From positions 3,458,387-3,522,386 of the forward strand of contig JABACO010000024.1 in assembly GCA_013339895.1 (NCBI GenBank): DNA of 64,000 nucleotides, read 5' to 3'. Under the pieces are notes generated by a model, which saw nothing but the letters and a program-made list of their open reading frames with translations, did no database searches and was not told the DNA's origin. Made by a program: the position numbers and the translations under genes. This document shows positions 43,201 through 56,322 of the stretch, piece by piece. This DNA comes from Ephydatia muelleri. Its lineage: Eukaryota > Porifera > Demospongiae > Spongillida > Spongillidae. Position 1 is the first letter of the stretch. Every line of letters starts with the position of its first letter.

Positions 43201-44479
43201 CTGCAAAACAAATGTCTGCATCTTAAAACAGGTGCAGGCTGAAACATTACATATGACCAGATGTACAAAGAGAGGCAAAATTTATTATGGAGATTACCAT
43301 TCCCATCACCCATGGCAAGGTCATGTGCTCATGTGCTCAGGGGGACAACTGAACGACACCTTCAATTTGCACTGTGTATTGTATATCATAATGTATGCTT
43401 CTTAACGCTGCTGTTTCAAAACCTTTACTTTGTTTTGATTCTTTCCTCAGTTTAACTGTACTCCAGAACTGAGATTGAGATACAATATTATATCCGCGAA
43501 AAGGGGCGTAACGACAGAATGTAACACTTCTGTTTAAATGAATATGTATGGCTAACTAAAATTTAGAGCCTTACGACTATACTCAGATTCACAGAGCGTA
43601 AGAAACAATGCAGAGGACATTTCGGACTTCTAGAATATCAAAAGTTTGATATCCTGAAAAAACATGTGTTAGGTCCCTTTTGACTACCAACCAGCGTAAA
43701 GACATAAGTGGTGACAAGCTTCTATGATATGCATGTAGCTATGCTGGGTCAGCCAGGCTCTTAGCCTTAGGCCCACATGAACCACCTTAATTTAGACTCT
43801 CTAGGCTGCATCGTTACCATCACATCACTGTCACGATGATGCTCTATAGCCAGTAAGACATGCTGTGCATCATAAAATGCACCACATGAATAGTGATAGG
43901 ACATTTTCGTGTCTTGGCTATTTCATACAGACTGTGGATCAACATGGCAAACGTGTATTCATTTATATTGTGTGATAGTCAAATCTGATTATGGTAGTAT
44001 GCCTATTCTCAACATTCCACCAACCAAACTAGACAAAGAACAAGCAACTGAAGCTAAAGCAGACAACTTTGAAAATAAAAATAACTGAAAAGAAGTGATT
44101 AGATAAACAAAAATAAAATGGTTATCTGGCTAAATGTTTAGACTACCAACAAAATGTTGATAATCAATCCGCCTGTAAGCGTCAGCCATGTTTCAAGCAG
44201 CTAGTGGAGTTCAGGGACATTAAAACAAGCAGTATTTATTCAAATTACCTCTATTGTGTTCATCTTCAATAGTTGGCTCTGATACCAAGTTCATTTCAGA
44301 TAGTTACTTGATATGATTGCATCGCTACTATTTTACCAATCAGTACAATTTCAATTTTTAAATAAGTTTGGTGACTAGTTTTGTATTGACTAGTATGCAT
44401 CAGTTGATGATAGAAAATGGTTATGTAATTTAGCAACTTTACATAGAAGGTATACACATGTAGTTATGTGTGTACTTAC
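43201..44479 (-). other. Intron, no gene seen
   Basis: No exon recognised. Positions 43480-43650 resemble 27840-28020; module text occurs near 43740. Confidence 0.5.
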
Positions 44480-44578
44480 CTTAGTGGCCTGATTAATATT
44501 AACTCCAGCTTCTATTAGTGTCTTCACTACAACAAGATGTCCTATCATACATGATGTGTACAATGGACTCCAACCATC
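44480..44578 (-). CDS. Ankyrin exon, middle class
   Basis: 33 codons, phase 0-0, acceptor TTTCAG, donor GTAAGT. It encodes DGWSPLYTSCMIGHLVVVKT and LIEAGVNINQATK. GAN is changed to GVN. Confidence 0.88.
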
Positions 44579-44960
44579 CTGAAATACAAATGTCTGCATC
44601 TTAAACCAGTGGAGGGGAGGGTTGAAACATTAAAATTATTTATGACAAATGAGTTGCATTGGACATGGACGCAAACTATCGTGCAATACAAATCCCATCA
44701 TAACCTGCAGGTATTTTAATTGATTTCATTATGGCAACCTATATGACAGTATGTTGTTTTGCAAAAACACATGAATGCTACATTCACTCTTCAACACATG
44801 CACACACTTAACTAGCTGGCCAACGGGAATGCACCTGTAGGATGTACCAGACTTCTGTCTGTGGACATCACATGTTGTGCATGACCCTGTAGTGTAACCT
44901 TTGTGATGACTTATTAGCTTTGAATAGCACTTTGGTGATGTCAAACAGTTCTTCCATTAA

Positions 44961-45192
44961 CCGATTAATGCCGAGAGACGCATATCTGCGTCAAATATGT
45001 GTTTACTGTTACAGAAGTATTCTTCCAGACCCTTTGAAACATTATACCAATTAGAAGTAATTCATGTTCACGGCTTCATTTAATATTGTTGAAACCCCCT
45101 TTCCTACTACCAAACATTCCTCTGCTGCCTCATTTAGTTGATTTTGGACAACTCTACTGCAGATAAACAAAAAATATTCCGGCGTTAATCGG
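44961..45192. mobile_element. TTAA-flanked MITE, 232 bp
   Basis: Begins CCGATTAATGCCG and ends CGGCGTTAATCGG, a 13 bp inverted repeat with one mismatch, flanked by TTAA at 44957-44960 and 45193-45196. The paralogous intron at about 49837 reads CCATTAAGG without the insert and so shows the empty site. TTAA targets are used by piggyBac and Kolobok families. It is non-coding. Confidence 0.88.
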
Positions 45193-46379
45193 TTAAAGGC
45201 TAGATTGTTACATTGGTGTCAGAGCATGGACCATGACAGAGACCTAACCCACTCAATCCAATGAGTGTGCAGCCTCCAGAGAAGAGATTGAGTAGACAAA
45301 CTGGAGACTATGGGTCATTAGGTTCAAGCCTCAATAGGTTGAAGCCCAACAGATCATGCTTGCAACACAGAGTGCCTCAGCATCTAAATCAATATGCACC
45401 TCTTTCTATTTAGCTGCACGTACATTCTGCACACATATGGTTATGGTTACATAACAATGCTTACATGTATGTGTGCTTTGGTGTGTGTAGTGGAGGATGG
45501 GTGAGTGGAAATGATCACACTGGACATTCATCTCTAATCATCTGTTTTATCCCTTCCTCAACCTGAACCAACCCACCTTCTCACACCCTCCCTTTCCACA
45601 CCTCTCTCATTACACCCTCCATAACTTGCACCATCTCTCACACCTTCCCAAATCACACCCCCACACCCACCTCACACCTCTCTCACAGCACCTTCCATTC
45701 TCATCATTCTCCCTCACCAGACCCAACCTAATCAAACTCAACCTCCCCATACCATCTATAACACACTCCCCATGCATTCACATGGAAGGATCACCAGATA
45801 CACTCTTTGCTTTATATGCTTCATATGCATCATTGGGAATTGTGTTGTATTCATATTCACTTTAGTGAGGTGCCATGATGCCTCACTCCTCCACTGAGGT
45901 CACTATGACCGATGTAAGCTACTTTTGGAGAGACTTGCAATAGTTCTACAACATGTGCTCTGCATTATGGTACAAATTTAGTGGTCTATATCAGCATAAT
46001 AATGACATCCTACCTCTCAATGCATCATATTGTATATAACGGAGTTGGACTGTGGAACAAACCAAAGTCACCTCGATATAAGTGATAACATGCTTCTTCG
46101 ATATGCATGTAGCTATTCTGGGTCAGCCTGGGCCTTAGGCCCACATGGACCACCTTAAATTATACTCTCTGACTGCATCGTTTCAACTTCATCACTGCCA
46201 CAATGATGCTCTATTGCCACCGAGTAAGACATGCTTACAATGCACCTCATGTAATGACTTATACCCCACATGATCTTACAGATCCTCCTCCCTGCATGCT
46301 GAGTGGCTTGGTCACATGCGCACAGATATGCATTGATCACAGGCTTTGATGTCATACAGGGGTATGAATGTGTACTGAC
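45193..46379 (-). other. Intron with pyrimidine-rich tract
   Basis: No exon recognised. CT-rich CACACCCTCCC-type units at 45545-45770. Confidence 0.55.
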
Positions 46380-46478
46380 CTCATCGGCCTGATCGATATT
46401 AGCTTCAGCTTCAATGAGTGTCTTCACTATGTCAAGATGTCCTGCGGCACTTGCCATGTGCAGTGGACTCCATTCTTC
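46380..46478 (-). CDS. Ankyrin exon, middle class
   Basis: 33 codons, phase 0-0, acceptor TTGCAG, donor GTCAGT. It encodes EEWSPLHMASAAGHLDIVKT and LIEAEANIDQADE, one of the most canonical copies (SPLHMA). Confidence 0.9.
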
Positions 46479-46845
46479 CTGCAATACAAATCCCATCAGT
46501 ATTTTACTTCATTTCATTATGGTAGCAAATGTGACAGGATGTTGTTTAGCAAAAACACATGAATGCCATATTTACTCTTCAACACAAGCACCCACTTTAC
46601 CAGTTGGCCAATGCTAATGCAACATAAGGACACACCACATCTGTCTGTGGATATCACATGTTGTGCATGACCCTGTAGAGTAACCCTTTGTGATGACTGA
46701 ATATATACATTCTAGCACTTTGGTACTGTCAAACAGTTCTTAAATTCAGGTTTAATTACATTGGTGTCAGAGCAGATGACAGAGACCTACCCACCCATTC
46801 AGAACAGTGTACGGCCTCCTGTGAAGACAGACTGGACACACCTAC

Positions 46846-46947
46846 CTCATTCGTTACATTCACGTCCACATGACCCTCGGTCAGTAATCTACTCACAGTG
46901 GCTATGTCTCCATCACTTGCAGCCAAGAGCAGTTGTGTTGCTGCTGC
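46846..46947 (-). CDS. Ankyrin exon, N-cap class
   Basis: 34 codons, phase 0-0, acceptor CATGCAG, donor GTAGGT. It encodes LLLAASDGDIATVSRLLTEG and VDVNVTNE. As at 32431, an ATG-led frame (MRDIIVPHMQ) runs into the exon without a stop. Confidence 0.87.
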
Positions 46948-47099
46948 CTGCATGTGTGGAACAATAATGTCCCTCATAAGTACAGTGTAGATCAAATCCA
47001 ACGTGTGACGTGCCTCACATGTCTGTACACAATACACACAGCCTATGACATATGAGGGTCAGGGGAGGAGGAGATAATACACAGTACTACACAGTGTGT

Positions 47100-47190
47100 A
47101 GCAATTCCCATGTGTGCGATCATGTGATGTGATCATGTGACATATGCAATGCCCAAGTAAGTGATTATGTGACATGCAATCCTCATGTGA
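47100..47190. repeat. Short GATCATGTGACATGCA-type array
   Basis: Imperfect copies of (G/C)ATCATGTGACAT and GATTATGTGACATGCA, related to the array at 32585-32705. Confidence 0.7.
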
Positions 47191-47808
47191 CTATGCAGTG
47201 CTTGTGTACAGTTAATTTAGATGCAAAATGCATGTATTGCTACATGTTCAGGTACGAGGGAATGGAGATATACTACAAACGACACTACACTTGGCTATGC
47301 CATAAACAGGGCTACCCAATCAAGCATGTACTGAATATTTAAAAAGAACAATACTTCCAACTTTTGGCATTGCCATGAAATAACACTGTTGTGACAGATA
47401 TCGATAATGGAATACATGGGACAGGTGTAAGTGTAATCGATACGATAGGTGCCTGGAGGGCCAGAAACGAGAATGCAACTACATGTAACACGGTCCAAAT
47501 GTTCTGGGGTGCCAAAACTAACGACTGGTGTCCGTACCGGACCCTGAGAACCTAAGAGCACTCTTCCATGCATCTGGGGAGGGGGTGAGGGGGAAGGCTT
47601 CGCACGTCATGGGTGAGGTCATAGTAACCTCGTGCAAGGTCAGTGAAATAGTTAATCCGGCCCTGGTAAGGTCTGACTTGGCCTTAGCCTTAGGCACACG
47701 CGGACTGCCTTACTTTAGGGTTCTCTGCCGTTATTATATCACTGTCACAATGATGCTCGATCACCATCGATAAATGCATGCTTCAATTAAGGACGCACTT
47801 ACATGTAC

Positions 47809-47898
47809 CTTATCCGTTACATTTATGTTCACACGATCTTCAGGCGGTACGGTGGCTGTGTCTCCATCACGTGCAGCTCGTGTCCCTTGTGTTGCTGT
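47809..47898 (-). pseudogene. Degenerate N-cap ankyrin exon
   Basis: 30 codons, phase 0-0, acceptor GCACAG, donor GTACAT. It encodes RAARDGDTATVPPEDRVNIN and VTDK. Compared with intact N-caps it has lost about four residues of the second helix (the RRLV segment) and gained two prolines, so the repeat should not fold normally. Splice sites are kept. Confidence 0.7.
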
Positions 47899-49508
47899 CT
47901 GTGCGTAACGACATTAGTTTCACTTGTAAATATACATTTATTACAAGTAAATCCAACCGTGGTGGCTTACTTGATCCATCCTAACTCCCTCCCTTTTCAC
48001 ACTCTCCATCCCCAACAATCTCCCACAACCTCCCTTTCTACACCCCCTCTCATCACACCCTCCCTTTCTACACCTTTCTCACCACACCGACCATTCCCAT
48101 CATACTCCCTCACCAAATCCTCCCTCATCACACCCACTTTGCTCTCATAAAGGAACAGACATCTGAGAAGGAAACAACAGACTAGCATCATACACTTCAG
48201 GTGATATTTATACAAATTATCGATACACTTGGTTATCTTGAATAGTTGGTCCCAAAAGCAATTACATGATCTTGAAAGCATATCATTACTACTTGACTTT
48301 TACTCTGCTCAATAAAATAATTTTCATCATCTGTTATAAGCTTTGGAATGCGATGTCCATGCATTATAGGATGATAGAGGTTACACCTACATGCATGATA
48401 TGTCAATGTGGGTATGTGGGAGAAGTGAGCTTGAGCATGAAATAACTATTTTATAATTTATTTCAAATCTGCCCTTTTGATGAAGCAACTTTCTTTCGCA
48501 ATCTATTCATGGAGAGTTGTGTTCTATCGATGTCCACCTTAGAGAGGTGCCTTGATGCCAATGAGGCCACAATCACCCATGTGGGACATGCAATAGTCTT
48601 ACACACATGTTCTCTGCATTATGATACTGACATGATCTATATCAGCTCTCCCCAGCCTTCTGGGACATCAAGCTTTACGCCAGAGAATGGGGATACATTG
48701 GGGCAGAGTATGGCTACATGTATCTACTTTATAAACCTCTAGTGCTGAATTTAGTTTGTTTCATGGGCAGCTGCCTGTCCATTTTGTATGAGCACACATG
48801 ATGTAATAAAAATTTGAGGTTTACATGACCACATGTAACCTTTGGCTCCCTGCACTATACCTTATGCAACTACATGAATTCACAACAAATTGATAACTTG
48901 TCAAAAGTTTTCTGATCATATTTTGGGAAGACACTGCCAGGCACTCAAACAAGAGGCATGGAGCCTCAATAACAAGGCACCTTGCTACTACTAGCTAGAG
49001 TGAACACTGCATGTATTCTATTACATCACTTAGGTGTGCACTGTGCCAGGAGCAAGTCACTCATTAGCTGATGTTCAGTGTATAGTACATACTTGTAGAC
49101 ATGAATGGTGTTTAGTTTCAGGAAGATCAGGAGGTCAAATCTTGTTATCATGATGGATGTGTGACTTACATGTAGTTTGCAATGGCTATATTGGTGCTGA
49201 ATTTCATTTTGTTTTAAGAGCACACATGATGTAATGAAATTGCATGACCACATGTAACCTTTGGCTCACTGCACCATACCTTATTCAACTACGTGTATTC
49301 ACAACAATTAAATGGCTTATCAAAATTGGCTTTTTTATCACATACGCACCATACCTTATGCAACTACATGTACATGTATTGAAATTTGACTTTCTGATCA
49401 CATATTGGGACCACTCCATGCCGGCTGTGTGGCTTTGGTCACATGCACACAGATATGCATTGATCACAGGCTATGATGTCATACACATGTAGGCTTGTAT
49501 GTACTGAC
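47899..49508 (-). other. Intron with duplicated module sequence
   Basis: No exon recognised. CT-rich tract at 47985-48140. Positions 48910-49250 are a copy of sequence also at 57630-58010 and 62540-62890. Confidence 0.6.
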
Positions 49509-49607
49509 CTTATCGGCCTCATTGATATTAGCTCCAACTTCAATGAGTGTCTTCACTACATCAAGATGTCCTTTCTGACTTGCCATGTGCAGTGGACTCC
49601 CTCCATC
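49509..49607 (-). CDS. Ankyrin exon, middle class
   Basis: 33 codons, phase 0-0, acceptor TTGCAG, donor GTCAGT. It encodes DGGSPLHMASQKGHLDVVKT and LIEVGANINEADK. Confidence 0.9.
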
Positions 49608-51793
49608 CTGCAATATTTACTTAATTTCATTGTGGTAGCAAATATGACAGGATGTTGTTTAACAAAGACACATGAATGCAATATCCACACTTCAATACAT
49701 GCATACACGGTAAGTTGGCCAATGGGAATGCACATGAAGGACACAGCAGACATGTGCATGACCCTGTAGTATAACCATTGTGATGCCTTATTAGCTTTGA
49801 ATAGCACTTTGCTACTGCCAAACAGTTCTTCCATTAAGGGTTCATTGTTACATTGCTGTCAGAACAGGGACCATGACAGATACCTACCAAACCAAATCTA
49901 TTGAGTGTGCAGCCTCCAGTGAAGTTTAGCGAGAAGACAAACTGGAGACTATGGTCATTAGGTTGAAGCCCAAAGATGACGTTACACTTATACAGAGTGC
50001 CTCAGCAGCTCTCTTCCTTCCCCATCATTTTCCCATCTCTCTCCCCTCACATGAATTGGTTCTAGCACAAAGCTAATTCACAAAACTGTGCTTACATGTA
50101 TGTGTGCGTTGGTTTGTGCAGTGAAGGGTGGGGGTGTGGAAATGATCTGCTCACACTGGACGTTCATTTCTGATTGTTTGCTATCGCTTTCTCAACCAGT
50201 GCCAACCCTCGACCCTCACCCTCCCTTTCCAAATACTCAATCCCCAACAAACTCCCACAACCTCCCTTTCTACGCCCTCTCATCACACCCTCCCTTTCTA
50301 CACTCTCCCACCACACCCACTAATCCCATCATCCTCCCTAATCACACCCACTTTGCTCTCATAGAGCACCAGACATCTGAGAAGGAAACACATGAATTCT
50401 ATATCCAATATTATTGATACACTTGTTTATCTTGCATACTTGGTCCCAATAGCGATGATATGGTCTTGAAAGCATATCACTACTACTTGACAAGTCAATG
50501 CCATTTACTCTGCTCAATAAATAATCTGTTACTGTGTTCAGGTAATATTCACTTTAGTGAGGTGCGTTGTTGACAAAGGTGTGATGGAGGCAATTATTCC
50601 AAAAGACTACTTGGGGAAAGAATATATTTATGTTATTATTCACGTAAAGTTTCTTATTGTAAATTCATGCTGCACTTGACAGGGCATTTAAGTCATACAA
50701 TGCTGAATCCAAAATCAATACTTTCAGCCAATGGGTTTTAGCAGACAAATTTGTAAAATGACTGAAAGAAAGAGTTAGGATCAACTGAGATAAAATGGTG
50801 ATCTAGTTACATGTTTCAGTACAAAAAAAGTGTTGATAATAAACAAAACTCTCAGGAAGAAATATTTGGGAACGATATCTGTATTGATGTCATATGTCTA
50901 TTCTACACGTATACTACATTCTGGGACATTTTAGACATAGAAACCACTTCCCAAAACCAATGGGTTTAATAGACCACTCAGAAAATAAGTGATAGGATGT
51001 ACAGTGTGGCTAAGTGTATATAAATACTTGTACAGGAGTTGGGTTTTGAGTACCAATGAAATATAGATAACAAACCCTCTTTTACAGCATGCAGCCATCT
51101 GACGAGGAAACAGCCAAGAAACCTTTACGCCCGATGATATCTACAAAATATTGATACACTTGATTATCTTGAATAATTGGTCCCAATAATTATGATATGG
51201 TCATGAATCATACTACTTGACAAGTTAGTACAATTTAATGATTTTCATAATTCTTCATAAGCTATGGAGTGTGATATCAATGCATTAGTGTATGACAGAG
51301 GTTACACTAAGACATGCAATAGTCCAACACATATGTGATCTGCATTATGGTACTGACATGATCTATATCAGTTCTTCCCAGTCTTGTGGGAAGGCAAGCT
51401 ATCTTTTATGCCAGGGCAATGGGGATAAATTGGGGCACACATTTAGAGTATGTGGGGCAATGCTATCTACTTTATAAACCTCTAGTGCTGAATTTAGTTT
51501 GTTTCATGGGCAGCTGCCTGTCTATTTTGTAACTTAGGTTACATACAATTATGTATTTCATTAAATCATTAAATGTTGTAGCATACTGATGGGTGTGGGC
51601 TGTTTTATCATTGTTGCTGAGGAAAATTGCAATACAAGATATAAGTCATAACTCCCATCATCCACCATTACCCTTCACACACCACTCCATGCAGGCTGTG
51701 TGGCTTTGGTCACATGCACACAGATAAGCAGACACAGATAAGCATTGGTCACAGGTTATGATGTCATACACATGTAGGTGTGTGTGTTTTGAC
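49608..51793 (-). other. Intron with pyrimidine-rich tract
   Basis: No exon recognised. CT-rich tract at 50205-50350; other text repeats the intron at 45-46 and 56 kb. Confidence 0.55.
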
Positions 51794-51892
51794 CTTTTTG
51801 ACCTGATGGATATTAGCTCCAGCTTCAATAAGTGTCTTCACTACATCAAGATGTCCATTCAAACTTGATATGTACAATGGACTCTGACCGTC
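51794..51892 (-). CDS. Ankyrin exon, middle class
   Basis: 33 codons, phase 0-0, acceptor TTGCAG, donor GTCAAA (weaker). It encodes DGQSPLYISSLNGHLDVVKT and LIEAGANIHQVKK. Confidence 0.86.
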
Positions 51893-52576
51893 CTGCAATA
51901 CAAATGTCTGCATCTTAAAACAGTGGAGGTGGAGGTTTGAAACATTACATATGACAGATATCAAAGAGTGGGATGACCATTCCCAAAACCCTTGGCTAGG
52001 TCCTGTGCTTGAGGACAACTAAAGAGATTTCTGAATCCCTAGTAGGACTGTTTTCTGCAACTTTTTGAATGTTTATTAACATTATGTCACCCAACAATGC
52101 ACTGCTGGATGCACCAGGCATCTGACTGCATGACCCTGTAGTGTATGACCTTTGTGATAACTTATTAGCTTTGAATATAAATATTCTAGCACTTTGGTAC
52201 TGACAAACAGTCCTTCCATAATGGCTTGTTACATAGATGTCAGAGCAGAGGCCATGACAGAGACTTATCCCACAAAGGAGTGCATGGCCTCCAAAGCTAA
52301 TTCATTCAGAAATTGATATGCACCCTATTCTATTTAGCTGTACCTAAGTTCTGTGACCTCACACATCTGGCTGTGCTCCCAAAACTGTGCCTACGTGTAT
52401 GTGTGCGTTGGTGTATGTAGTGGAGGCTGGGTGTGTAGAAATAATCTGCTCACACTGGACGTTCATTTCTGATTGTTTGCTATCGCTTTCCTCAACCTGT
52501 ACCAACCCTCCACCCTCACCCTCCCTTACCAAATGAACCTGCACTGTACATCCGGTATTTCATATGTATAACCAAC

Positions 52577-52672
52577 CTTAGAAGCCTGATTGACATTAGC
52601 TCCTCCTGCAAGCAACGTCTTCACTACATTAAGGTGTCCATTGAAACTTGCTGCCAACAATGGACCCTGACC
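52577..52672 (-). CDS. Ankyrin exon, middle class (32 codons)
   Basis: Phase 0-0, acceptor ATTTCAG, donor GTTGGT. It encodes GQGPLLAASFNGHLNVVKTL and LAGGANVNQASK, one residue shorter at the start than the 33-codon exons. Paralogue of 60698-60793. Confidence 0.88.
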
Positions 52673-52920
52673 CTGAAATAGCAAAATGCATACATCACTA
52701 GCATGTGTACAACCTTTCTCTATATTTTCTGTATGAAATGTTAACAAACACATTTATGAAAGTACATTCTAAATTTACGTATACGGTCCAAATCACGCAA
52801 GAGGTGGCACCATAAATAGGTACTGTATTCACCGGATTGCTCAATGGCACTATTAATAATGGACCCAAATACAATGGAAAGTTACCAATATCATCATTCC
52901 ATGAACATCACACCACTTAC

Positions 52921-53025
52921 GCTTGGCATGAGTGCTATGTTCACATCAGCACCTGCTCCCAACAAGCTCTGCACTACATCATGATGACCCTTCTCACTGG
53001 CCACATACAATGGAGTTGCATTGAT
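52921..53025 (-). CDS. Ankyrin exon, middle class (35 codons)
   Basis: Phase 0-0, acceptor GACCAG, donor GTAAGT. It encodes INATPLYVASEKGHHDVVQS and LLGAGADVNIALMPS. A more divergent subclass (GHH, GAD) shared with 55505 and 61048. Confidence 0.88.
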
Positions 53026-54092
53026 CTGGTCAACGAGTGACGGAACAAAACAAGAAAGCTCAATGCACATAATTCCCACACGTACCCATCTAGACATTGG
53101 TGCATGTATAACAATGTGTGGACATCCAGTTGTTGCATGTTCCGGGTAACTGACACTATAGTGAACATCCTGTGAGATGTGTGTGCTAGGGAGGTGTCTT
53201 AATGCCTCAAAGAGGTCTTAAAAGCACGAGCCATTTTTTGGGTTGGAGGGCGGATGGGGGGGAGGGGCTTATTTGAGGGTACATTTAAGGTGGTTTTAGA
53301 CTGGGGGACCAGAGCAAACATGGATTAACGTTCCTCCCGCTTTTCATACAACTGACGATGACGCGATAGTACCAATCTTGTCTCTCTGGACTGCATTGTG
53401 TCAACTACATCACTGTCATGATGACGCTCCATTCTGTGAGACATAACACTGTATGGCACTGTATGGCACTGCATACTAATGACATCTCCCTCTCAATGCA
53501 TCATACGCCATTTAACATATAGTATGACTGGGGACCAAACCAAAGTAACCAAGGTATAAGTGGTGACAAGCTTCTATGATGCAAGTACAGTGTAGCTACG
53601 CTGGGTCAGCCTGGGCCTTAGCCTAAGGCCCGCATGGACCACCTTAATTTAGACTCTCTGGGTTGCATCATTTCCACTACATCATTGTCACAATGGTGCT
53701 CTATTGCCACTGCATGCTGGGTGCACCACATGTAATGACATATAATGCCATGTAATGACATGTAATTACTTATACCTCACATGTAATGACCACATGGACT
53801 TAAACTGCAATAGATAAACTCTCATCATCCACCATCACCTTCACACACAACTGTGACATTACATATGACACATGTACAAAGGGTGGTAAAATGTATTCTG
53901 GAGATGACCATTCCCATCACCCATGTCAAGGTCATGCTTTCAAGAGGAGAACCGAAGAGATTTCTGAATCCCTAGCTGGAAGGCGACATCCCATGTTGTG
54001 CATGACCATGTAGTGTATGACCTTTGTGTCATTCCTCCAATGAGGTCACTATGACCCATGTAAGTGGAGAGACATTCAATAGTTCCTACACA

Positions 54093-55240
54093 GGGTGTGT
54101 AACCGGTTATCAGGTTATTCGGGTTATTTGGATATTCGCAAAAACCTATCCGTTCGAATAGCAACTTAGCATTACTCGGAAAAATCGATTAGTGAATTTT
54201 ATCTATTCGAAATAGCCGGTTTATGTTTCTCCATTCGGAGGTACTTAGGTATTCGTCGTCAGCATCGGCAATTCGTCCATTATCTTTTTATGCCGATATC
54301 CGGATATGATTTTCAATTGAGTATTTCATAATTAGAGTTATACACATAACTACGTCACTGTTGTTTTTACTATTTATACATACATAACGACATCGGAAGC
54401 AATCAATAATTGAGTAAATAGATAGTAATATAATACAAAATATTTAATGTGCATCAATTGGGGATACAAAATATACAGCGTGTACTAGCTCAGTGCTGTT
54501 ATTGTCGTCTTCAAGTTAGTAAGTAACGAAGTTCATTAGTATTTGCCACGAGTTGTGTTTATATGTAGTAGCAATAAATTTATGTACCAGTACTAGTATT
54601 GCATTGTTTTATTGAACAGTGGTACGAAGTGAACATATCTGCACTAGCGAGTGAAATAGAATGACAGATTCTCAACCACTTCAAGTAAGTATGCGAGCTC
54701 TGTTTGAGTATGTGGAGGAATTAGAGAGCATTACGCAATCGTACTAATGGGAAATTTCATATGCATTTAGCGAGAACGGGAATGTGATTCACTGATCGTA
54801 GGTGATGTGGGGTGAGTTTATAATGGTGATGTCTGGTCTCAGTGGTTAGTGTTGGATGGTTAGGTTAACATTACTATTGATATGTACAAGTGCATGGTAA
54901 AGACATACAATTTATTAAACTCTATTTGGCAAACACATGCTACTGTAGACCTTTGTGTCTCTGTGTTTTCAACTGACATGCATAGCTCTAGTTTGGTTGC
55001 AAGACCAGGTGGATTTCAGTGCAGACATAAATTATCTTCTCAGTGTGCACTCCACAAGCACCATAACCTGAATAACCTAGGTATTCAGCAGGAAATTTGG
55101 CAAAACCTATTCGGAAAAATCGATTTAGTTTATTAAACTATTCAGATTTTCAGATCCACAAAAACCTCAAAAATCGATTAGTGTTTTAAAAGTATTCGGA
55201 AAAATTGATTTTCATTTTGCAGGGGAGGTTACACACCCTA
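54093..55240. mobile_element. Non-autonomous hAT-like element
   Basis: The left end CAGGGTGTGTAACC and the right end GGTTACACACCCTA form an inverted repeat differing at the terminal base, the (C/T)AGGG-type end common in hAT elements. The interior is rich in ATTCGGAAAAATCGATT-type text and has no transposase. No 8 bp duplication is visible. Comparison with 62240 and 48672 suggests that host sequence was lost at the right border. Confidence 0.65.
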
Positions 55241-55504
55241 CTTTACGCCAGTTATAAAATTATTTTTATGCAGGATCCCAATATCAGTTTCCTATCAAAG
55301 CGCCATGCAGCAGTTAGACGACCTTGACATAATTTGATTGCATCACATTGTTTTGCAATGCATTCTTTTCATACAACCGTTGCAAATGGTGTCTTTTGTG
55401 TTCTAATATTTACTTGTACTATAATTGGATAAGTTCAATGCATTGCTTCACCACAATTTATACGGCTTTATGCCCAGTCATGAAGTTAACATCACATCAC
55501 TTAC

Positions 55505-55606
55505 AGATGTTGCAGCTATATTCATGTCAGCACCTGCTCCCAATAAGCTCAGTACTACACCATGATGACCCTTTTGACTTGCCACATACAATGGTGTGAA
55601 ATTGTC
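55505..55606 (-). CDS. Ankyrin exon, middle class (34 codons)
   Basis: Phase 0-0, acceptor TACCAG, donor GTAAGT. It encodes DNFTPLYVASQKGHHGVVLS and LLGAGADMNIAATS. Confidence 0.88.
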
Positions 55607-56306
55607 CTGGTAAGGATTGAAGGAACGAAACATATCACACATACACTGTTCATACAACCACCTCCATGCATGTTTATAGCAATATGCAGCATTAAACAGG
55701 GTGAATGAAAGAAGGGTAGAGAGATGGAGTTGGAGAGGGTGAGGGAGGGATGAGAGAATAGAATGCAGCAGCTGCTGTGTGTCATGCAATACACCGCATG
55801 CAATGACTTATACCCCACACCATCTTATAGTCTAGTAACCTTTCTGCAATACAAATCCCATCACCTCTATGGCAGCCGATATTACAGGATGTTGTTTTGC
55901 AACCTTTAATTTGTTTAACTTTGCTCAGTATACTACACCATGACCTTGACATAATTTGGTTGCATCACATTGTTTTGCAATGCATTCTTTTCATACATCA
56001 GTGCAAATGGTGTGTCTTTTGTGTTCTAATATTTACTTGTACTATAATTGGATCAGTGAAGTTTAGTGAGAAGACAAACTGGAGACTATGGGTCATTAGG
56101 TTGAAGCCCAAAAGATGACGTTACGCATACTGAGTGCCTCAGCAGCTCTCTTCATTCCCCATCATTTTTCCATCTCCCTCCTCTCACATGAATTGGTTCT
56201 AGCACAATACTAATTCATTCAGACATTAATATGATCCTCTTTCTATTTAGCTGTACCTACGTTCTGTGATGTCTGTGGTCACAAAACTGTTCTCACTTGT
56301 ATGTGC
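55607..56306 (-). other. Intron, no gene seen
   Basis: Contains duplicated module text; 55925-56050 repeats 55300-55430 and 63600-63770. Confidence 0.6.
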
Positions 56307-56322
56307 GAAAAGTTAACGTGCG

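Larger units (their letters stand above)
52536..54090 (-). repeat. Segmental duplication, copy 1 (partner 60644-62240)
   Basis: About 1.55 kb nearly identical to 60644-62240, including two ankyrin exons, their intron and about 1 kb of flank. Differences are scattered substitutions, a short tandem repeat (two units here, more at 61556) and small indels. Similarity ends where the hAT-like element begins at 54093. Confidence 0.95.

Noticed and set aside
47295..47573. 92-aa minus ORF and its plus-strand partner at 47528-47773
   Set aside because: No similarity to known proteins and no splice or repeat support; length is within chance.
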